Below, one piece after another: positions 13,975 to 18,754 of a stretch of 18,754 nucleotides of DNA; the first letter of the stretch is position 1; every line of letters begins with the position of its first letter. The stretch is from Actinomycetota bacterium (GTDB taxonomy: Bacteria; Actinomycetota; Acidimicrobiia; Acidimicrobiales; Ilumatobacteraceae): assembly GCA_005788205.1 (NCBI GenBank), contig SXYT01000007.1, positions 1-18,754 on the forward strand, in the 5' to 3' direction. The notes under the pieces are model-generated. The model did no database searches. It was not told where the DNA came from and was given only the letters and a program-made list of their open reading frames with translations. The position numbers were made by a program, and so were the translations under genes.

Positions 13975-14880
13975 TCAGGCCGGCGGGACCGAGTTCGGGG
14001 ACTTCGTCGCGCGCACCACGAGATCCGCGAGAAGGCCGACCGTGATGACCTGGAGTGCAGCGAAGAAGATGAGGAGGGTGTTGGCCGCCAGGCGGAAGTC
14101 GCGCTCCGCCCAGTCAAAGCCCAGCTTCACGAGGCCGACCACGAGCAGACCGAGCCCCACCGGCAGGAAGACCTTCAACGGGTTGTAGGACAGTGTCATC
14201 CTGATGACCTGCAGGATGTAGCGGCGGGTGTCGCGCAGCCAGTGGAACTTGCTGCGGCCCGCCCGGGGGAAGTAGCGGATCGGGAAGAACCCGATGCTGT
14301 AGCCGTTGCCGAGGAACGACATGGTCAGCGTGGTCACGCAGGAGAAGCCCTTCGGCAGCTCGTGCACGTACTGCATGGCAACGTCGCGGCGGAAGGCCCG
14401 AAGACCCGAGTTCAGGTCCTTGATATCTGTCTCGGAGAGGAAACTGGCCAGCTTGCGGATGACCCACTTGGCCGGCGTGCGCAGCAGTTTGTGGGTGCCC
14501 TCCTCCGTCTGGCGCCAGCCGACCACGTGGTCCACGCCCTCCATGGCATCCACGAGCTCGGGAATCAGGTCGTTCGGGTACGTCATGTCGACGTCGGTCC
14601 AGACCACGACGCGCCCCCGCGCGGCGGTGGTGCCTGTCCGTCTGGCGGCTCCCGAGCCCTGGTTGCGCCGGTGGGTGATGAGCGTGATGCCGTCGATGCG
14701 GGAGAGCTCCGCTTCGGAGCCGTCGTTCGAGCCGTCATCCACCACGATGAGTTCGAAGGAGTACCGGGACGCCGCGAGAGCGGCCCGGATCCTGTCGATC
14801 TCTGTGCGCAGGTGCCCCTTCTCGTTGTAGATGGGCAGGACGACGCTGACGTCGCACTCGTCGGGGGCGTAGGTGGTCAT
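13975..14880 (-). CDS. Family 2 glycosyltransferase, DPM1/GtrB-like, with two C-terminal membrane helices
   Basis: This 301-residue GT-A enzyme has the start VSVVLPIYNE (11-20), nucleotide-binding VDDGSND (47-53) and the DxD metal site D96-V-D98. It also has the acceptor-side segment DLNSGLRAFRRDV (155-167) and two C-terminal hydrophobic helices (about 236-255 and 264-288). This build matches polyprenyl-phosphate glycosyltransferases (DPM1, ALG5, GtrB), which load a sugar from a nucleotide sugar onto undecaprenyl or decaprenyl phosphate at the inner membrane face. The GT-C-like protein upstream could then use the lipid-linked sugar outside. The start ATG 14880 is chosen because homology begins there and AAAGG (14891-14895) lies upstream; the frame is open for 25 more codons, overlapping the preceding gene's end. 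Sugar identity is unknown. Confidence 0.9.
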   Translation of the reverse strand: MTTYAPDECDVSVVLPIYNEKGHLRTEIDRIRAALAASRYSFELIVVDDGSNDGSEAELSRIDGITLITHRRNQGSGAARRTGTTAARGRVVVWTDVDMTYPNDLIPELVDAMEGVDHVVGWRQTEEGTHKLLRTPAKWVIRKLASFLSETDIKDLNSGLRAFRRDVAMQYVHELPKGFSCVTTLTMSFLGNGYSIGFFPIRYFPRAGRSKFHWLRDTRRYILQVIRMTLSYNPLKVFLPVGLGLLVVGLVKLGFDWAERDFRLAANTLLIFFAALQVITVGLLADLVVRATKSPNSVPPA

Positions 14881-14899
14881 TGCTCGTTCGCCTTTTTCC

Positions 14900-16645
14900 T
14901 CAACAACGGTCGGTGCCGACCCGTTGCCACAGTACTCGTCTGAGGGGTATCTCATCGGCGACGATGCGCCACTGCCCGCCCTGCGGGGGCTTGTTCGGGA
15001 AGCCGTACAGGCACGCGAACCCGGCCGGGATCACCGCGTCCGGCGAGGAGATGTCGAACCTGACGAGAGCCACGGGATGCAGTCTGTACCGCAGGTAGTA
15101 GTACGAGCGGTCATTGCGTACACCCTCGTCGAAGCCGATGAGCGTGCCGCCTGCATCCCTCACGTAGTCGACACTCACCCCCGTCGCCTCGAGGTCGTCG
15201 GTGCGGGTGAGGATGCTGCGCTGGGCGGACCACGAGGAACCGACCGCCAGGAGGACGACCATGAGCACGGGCGCCCATGCCCCGTGGCGCCGGTAGAACC
15301 ACCACAGCAGCAGGCCGACGAGCGCGAAAGCGGCACCGAACGTCACGAGGCCCGGCCTCACCACGTACCGCATGGCGTCGGTGCCGACGATGTTCGGGAA
15401 GACGATGTCGTTGCGCGCCCAACCACCCTTGACGCCGTCGCCCATGTCGACCAGCACGTAGAGAAGTGCGACAGCGAACGTGCCGATGGCACCGGACAGC
15501 CATGCCCGCAGCGCCAGCAGCCGTGAGGCCTCGACGGCAGCGCACCCGGCCACGAGGATGACCGGCACGAGGATCTCCACGTACCTGCCGTAGATGAGAT
15601 GGTCGCCGCGGTTCCCGAAGAGCAGCTGGAGCCCGCCCGTGAAGACGAGCAATGCGGTGTTGACGACGATGACGAGGCACGTCAGGCGGGTGGGATCCGT
15701 GCGCACGGTCCGCAGGCCGCCGCCGGAGCGCACGCGCCCGACCATGTAGACCACCGCCACGGCGACCAGGCCGCCGGTGGTCGCCACGAGGTACCACGAC
15801 TGCCCCGTCATGGTGCGAACGAGTGCTGGCCACAGCGAGGGATCCACAAGCCGGCGCAGGAGTCTGTTCTCCTGGTCGTAGGACGCCCCGTAGAGCGAGG
15901 TCTTCACGAACCGGTTCAGCAGGTAGCTGCACACGTACCCGCAGGTGGTGACGGCACACACTCCCACCGCGAGGACCCGGCTGATGTCCCGGCGCAGGCC
16001 CCAGAGCAGGAACACCGAACACACGACGGGCAGGACCAGTGTGAATCTCCCGTGCAGGCCCGGCATCAGACCCACGAGGAAACCGAAGAGGAGCATCGGC
16101 CCGCCCCTGCGCTCCTGCGCGATGCGGTGGAACCAGAGCACGAACACCAGGAACGCGAGCCGCGCGGCGGTCTCGGGCCAAGCGAACAGGCTCGTCACGA
16201 TCGTGCCCGGGACGACGAACGCGAGCGCCCCCGCCACCGTCGCTGCACTCTCCCCCATCGAGAACACGCGTCGTGCCACGAGCCGAGCGGTGACACCCAC
16301 CATGACGCACAGCAGGAAGTTCACGATCAACGTCGCCCTGTACCCGGCCGCCAGCGAGCCCGTGAGTTCGGCGAGGGGCCCGGTCACCAGACCGAAGCCG
16401 GCGGGATAGAAACTGCCGGTCGGGATCTGCGCCTCCGTGTGGCCCATGATGACCCTGCCGTTCAGCAGGAACCCCCATTCGTCGGGGTGCACGGTGGGCC
16501 CGTACTGGCGGAGCGCGACGGACAGCGAGACGAGCCCTGCGGCGGCGGCCGAAAGAAGCGCCACCCTGCGGTGGAGCCGGGTGAAGTCCACGCTGCCGTC
16601 AGCGTGGAGACGCCTGTCCAGCCGTCGCAACGCCTCGATTCGCAC
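14900..16645 (-). CDS. Polytopic membrane protein, GT-C-type glycosyltransferase-like
   Basis: This 581-residue membrane protein has roughly eleven to twelve hydrophobic segments. The first external loop carries HPDE (53-56) shortly after the first membrane helix. That is the place and form of the catalytic acidic pair in GT-C/GT39 and related polyprenyl-phosphosugar-dependent glycosyltransferases. A later YGRYVEILVP segment is typical of actinobacterial GT-C-like proteins. The last ~100 residues after the final helix look extracytoplasmic. The likely job is transfer of a sugar from a lipid-phosphate donor outside the membrane, with the downstream GT2 (19-nt gap) providing the donor. No family can be named with certainty. 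The start GTG 16645 has a TAGGGT box 6 nt upstream and begins the four-gene operon. Confidence 0.75.
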   Translation of the reverse strand: MRIEALRRLDRRLHADGSVDFTRLHRRVALLSAAAAGLVSLSVALRQYGPTVHPDEWGFLLNGRVIMGHTEAQIPTGSFYPAGFGLVTGPLAELTGSLAAGYRATLIVNFLLCVMVGVTARLVARRVFSMGESAATVAGALAFVVPGTIVTSLFAWPETAARLAFLVFVLWFHRIAQERRGGPMLLFGFLVGLMPGLHGRFTLVLPVVCSVFLLWGLRRDISRVLAVGVCAVTTCGYVCSYLLNRFVKTSLYGASYDQENRLLRRLVDPSLWPALVRTMTGQSWYLVATTGGLVAVAVVYMVGRVRSGGGLRTVRTDPTRLTCLVIVVNTALLVFTGGLQLLFGNRGDHLIYGRYVEILVPVILVAGCAAVEASRLLALRAWLSGAIGTFAVALLYVLVDMGDGVKGGWARNDIVFPNIVGTDAMRYVVRPGLVTFGAAFALVGLLLWWFYRRHGAWAPVLMVVLLAVGSSWSAQRSILTRTDDLEATGVSVDYVRDAGGTLIGFDEGVRNDRSYYYLRYRLHPVALVRFDISSPDAVIPAGFACLYGFPNKPPQGGQWRIVADEIPLRRVLWQRVGTDRC

Positions 16646-16651
16646 GACTCG

Positions 16652-16657
16652 ACCCTA
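16652..16657 (-). promoter_or_regulatory. Putative -10 box (TAGGGT) for the glycan operon, leaderless
   Basis: TAGGGT on the minus strand is followed by 6 nt (CGAGTC) and the GTG at 16645, in the 59-bp gap after the AAA+ gene. There is no Shine-Dalgarno sequence and no evident -35. It would separate this operon from the upstream AAA+ unit. Confidence 0.5.
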
Positions 16658-16704
16658 GTTTCCGCTGTCCACCTCGGGGCGGGCATTGCCCGCGGTCGGT
16701 TGCG

Positions 16705-18135
16705 TCAGAGGTAGCCGAAGCGACGTGCGCCGGACGCGGTGCTGCCGTTCCCGTCGGGAAAGTGGCAGGTGTCGATCTCGATGAGGCCGTTGCCGAGGCT
16801 CATCCCGCTGGCCACCACGGATGCCGAGTGCCTCATCACCACGTCGTTGAACAGCTTGCGCACCTCGCGGGCGTTCGCGAACGTGGCGCCGCGGGGCCAC
16901 CCGCCGACGACGCGCAGCAGGTGCTCCCTCGCGTGCGGTGTCATCACGTAGTCATGTTCCCGGGCGAACAACTCGAACACCTCGACGAGCTCCTCGTTCG
17001 CGAAGTCAGGGAACCTCAGCGTGTGGTCGAAGCGGCTGGCGAGACCCGGGTTCATCCCGAGGAAGTCCTTCATCTTGTCGGGGTACCCCGCGACGACGAC
17101 CGCGATGCGCCCGCGGTTGTTCTCCATGTACGCAAGGATCGTCTCGATGGCCTCGCGGCCGTAGTCGAGGTGGTGGCCGACGGCGAGGGAGTACGCCTCG
17201 TCGATGAAGAGCACACCGTCCTCCGCGGACTTCAGCACCTCGGTGGTCTTGATGGCTGTCTGGCCGATGTACCCGCCGATCAGTCCCTGGCGGCCGGTCT
17301 CAACGACGTGCCCGCGGCGGAGCAGGCCCATCTCCTTGTACAGGCGGCCGATCAGGCGGGCGACGGTGGTCTTGCCGGTCCCCGGGTTGCCCGTGAACAC
17401 GAGATGTGGCGAGGGACGCAGGGGCTTGAGCCCCGCGTTCTCGCGCAAGGTGGCCACGCGCTGCACGTCGGCGAGATCGCGCACCAGCTTCTTCACCGGC
17501 TCGAGACCGATGAGGTTCGACAGTTCCTTCAGCACGGCGTCCACGCCGGTGGCCTCGTGCACCGTGGTCGTGATCGTCGGGCCGTCCTCGTCGACCCCGA
17601 ACGGATCCCCCTCGTCGTCGCTGTGGTCCTCGTCCGTGCTCGTGCGTGCGGTGTCCTCGGTGCGCCTGCTCTGGCGCTCGGCATTCATCTCGGCGACCGC
17701 CTCGATCTGGGCCGCCTTCGCGACCCACTGGGGGACGATGAAATCGAAGGACGACACAACCTGTTCCAGCACGAACCGGGTCAACTGGTCCACCGCAAGG
17801 GAGTGGGTGGCAGTGACTGTGGCCGTGCCGTCGCGGGAGTTGCGTTCATAGCGGATCTGCACGTAGGGCAGCTGACCAGGGACGTCGAGCGCCCACTGGC
17901 GCAGGGATGCGGAGTCATCCGCCTCCGCGACGTCGGCATCGATGCGCAGCACCACCGCTCCGTTGAAGCGCGTGTACAACGTTGCACGGCACACCACCGC
18001 GTTCTCCATGGTGAAGAACGTGAGCGGGAACGAGATGGGAACATCCGCGCCGTGCTCGTCGACGTCCTGGTCGATGCACGCGATGCGGCCGAGGTGCCCG
18101 ATCACTGCCTCCTCGGCCTCCATCAGGTCGATCAC
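16705..18135 (-). CDS. AAA+ ATPase of the CbbX/SpoVK type with an N-terminal YbjN-like domain
   Basis: This 476-residue protein has residues about 1-150 that look like a compact alpha/beta domain of the YbjN / type III chaperone-like kind. An acidic, Ser/Thr-rich linker (about 155-190) follows. The CbbX-class AAA+ domain then has Walker A GNPGTGKT (249-256), a pore-loop-like GGYIGQT (287-293), Walker B VLFIDEA (308-314) and an Arg finger R368 in GLASRF. CbbX and EccA relatives remodel protein partners (Rubisco; type VII secretion). No Rubisco or ESX genes occur here, so the client is unknown. The start GTG 18135 lies 4 nt after the phosphatase stop, with AAGGGGG (18145-18151) upstream; ATG 18123 is an alternative. 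The YbjN assignment is from overall pattern and is less sure than the ATPase. Confidence 0.85.
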   Translation of the reverse strand: MIDLMEAEEAVIGHLGRIACIDQDVDEHGADVPISFPLTFFTMENAVVCRATLYTRFNGAVVLRIDADVAEADDSASLRQWALDVPGQLPYVQIRYERNSRDGTATVTATHSLAVDQLTRFVLEQVVSSFDFIVPQWVAKAAQIEAVAEMNAERQSRRTEDTARTSTDEDHSDDEGDPFGVDEDGPTITTTVHEATGVDAVLKELSNLIGLEPVKKLVRDLADVQRVATLRENAGLKPLRPSPHLVFTGNPGTGKTTVARLIGRLYKEMGLLRRGHVVETGRQGLIGGYIGQTAIKTTEVLKSAEDGVLFIDEAYSLAVGHHLDYGREAIETILAYMENNRGRIAVVVAGYPDKMKDFLGMNPGLASRFDHTLRFPDFANEELVEVFELFAREHDYVMTPHAREHLLRVVGGWPRGATFANAREVRKLFNDVVMRHSASVVASGMSLGNGLIEIDTCHFPDGNGSTASGARRFGYL

Positions 18136-18139
18136 TTCG

Positions 18140-18754
18140 TCAGGCCCCCTTCTGTTCCACGTGGGCCGTCCACTCGGTGTCGAGGAAGTCCCAGAACGAC
18201 TGCGTCCACGTCTGGTAGTGCTCCCACTTCCCGCTGAGCCAGTCGTGTGCCTGGCGGTGGGTGGCACCCTCATGGGCCATGTACCAGGCCTTCAGCACGA
18301 GACCGGTGCGGCTGCGTCCTCCGTGGCAGTGCACCACGACGTCACGACCCTCCGCGAGGAACGCCTCGATCGCCTCCACGGCATCGCGCACCACGAAGAA
18401 CAGGTCGTCGTTCTGCGGGTTCTCCTTGTCGCGGATGTAGATCTGGCGGCGGTTGACGTGGTTCAGGAAGCGCTCCTCCGTCATGCACAACGACACGACC
18501 GCGTGGTCGCGCGGGGCGGTGGCCGCGCCGTCCAGGTTCGCGGCGTGCACCCCTGCCTTGTGCACGAGGCGCGGCCCGACGGGCTCGTCTCGGTACGACA
18601 TGGTGGACTTCTTGTCGCCGAGCAGCAGTCGCGACACGTCGATCAGGTCCTGCATGCGGTACTCGCGCTGCGAGCCGTCGGGCATGCGCAGGTACCCGTG
18701 CACGTACGTGGTCCAGCGGATCGGGATGCGCTGCGCCCCGTACAGTGCGCCCGC
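18140..18754 (-). CDS. ADP-ribosylglycohydrolase / dual-specificity (tyrosine) phosphatase fusion, C-terminal part (5' end outside window)
   Basis: The frame is open to the right edge, so the 5' part is missing; 204 residues are visible. The first codons read AGALYGAQRIPIRW, which resembles the very C-terminal helix of DraG-type ADP-ribosylglycohydrolases. After a ~100-residue stretch comes a cysteine phosphatase site HCHGGRSRTG (nucleophile Cys codon 18326-18328, Arg codon 18308-18310; CX5R), preceded by the hydrophobic strand DVVV. This fits a DSP/PTP-fold phosphatase domain at the C-terminus. DraG enzymes remove ADP-ribose from arginine or related acceptors, and PTP/DSP enzymes remove phosphate. 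GTG 18703 could start a stand-alone 187-residue phosphatase, but the matching upstream sequence argues for a fusion. It is coupled to the AAA+ gene by a 4-nt gap. Confidence 0.75.
   Translation of the reverse strand, partial: AGALYGAQRIPIRWTTYVHGYLRMPDGSQREYRMQDLIDVSRLLLGDKKSTMSYRDEPVGPRLVHKAGVHAANLDGAATAPRDHAVVSLCMTEERFLNHVNRRQIYIRDKENPQNDDLFFVVRDAVEAIEAFLAEGRDVVVHCHGGRSRTGLVLKAWYMAHEGATHRQAHDWLSGKWEHYQTWTQSFWDFLDTEWTAHVEQKGA

Noticed and set aside
16762..18237. Plus-strand open frame (491 codons) opposite the AAA+ gene
   Set aside because: The minus strand carries intact Walker A, Walker B and Arg-finger motifs, so this frame is a GC-driven shadow.
18140..18703. Stand-alone 187-residue phosphatase starting at GTG 18703
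   Set aside because: The frame stays open to the window edge, and the upstream codons read like a DraG C-terminus, which favours a longer fusion protein. It cannot be fully excluded from this window.

Overview
The window is GC-rich, almost fully coding DNA (no gene-free stretch above about 100 bases). It has frequent GTG starts, an F420-type luciferase-like reductase, soluble P450, DUF1295 and CbbX-type proteins, and several starts that look leaderless, with a TANNNT -10 box 6-7 nt before the start codon. This fits a high-GC actinobacterium. An Acidimicrobiia-like lineage is possible, but the sequence alone does not settle it. I see no tRNA, rRNA, CRISPR array, IS element or integrase; this looks like ordinary chromosome.

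Layout. (1) 2-217 (+): C-terminal end of a Cys/Met-metabolism PLP enzyme, whose stop abuts the convergent stop of the next unit. (2) 212-1985 (-): two membrane/lipid genes, a PlsC-type acyltransferase then a DUF1295 protein. (3) 2071-7663 (+): a one-chain molybdenum hydroxylase without a FAD domain, an F420/flavin-type LLM oxidoreductase, a methionine/glutamine-type aminotransferase and a YafV-like omega-amidase. (4) 10349-7688 (-): cytochrome P450 then an amidase-signature hydrolase. (5) 10429-11358 (+): a flippase-like LPG-synthase-type membrane protein. (6) 16645-11367 (-): a surface-glycan operon of GT-C-like membrane glycosyltransferase, DPM1/GtrB-like GT2, polysaccharide pyruvyl transferase and FrhB-family iron-sulfur protein. 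(7) 18754-16705 (-): an ADP-ribosylglycohydrolase/tyrosine-phosphatase fusion (only its C-terminal part is in the window) coupled to an AAA+ ATPase with a YbjN-like N-terminal domain.

How they may work together. In unit 3, the aminotransferase and omega-amidase form the glutamine-transaminase/omega-amidase pair, which salvages 2-oxo acids such as the methionine keto acid. The hydroxylase and LLM genes are translationally close and may act on one N-heterocyclic or aldehyde substrate. P450 and amidase face them and could belong to the same catabolic region. Units 5 and 6 together look like lipid-linked sugar assembly and pyruvyl decoration of an envelope glycan. Unit 7 is the least conventional: one polypeptide that would remove both ADP-ribose and phosphate, next to a remodelling ATPase with a putative sensor domain.

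First genes of several transcription units have TANNNT boxes placed for leaderless mRNAs, whereas most internal genes have Shine-Dalgarno sequences. This gives a consistent internal picture of the operon boundaries.
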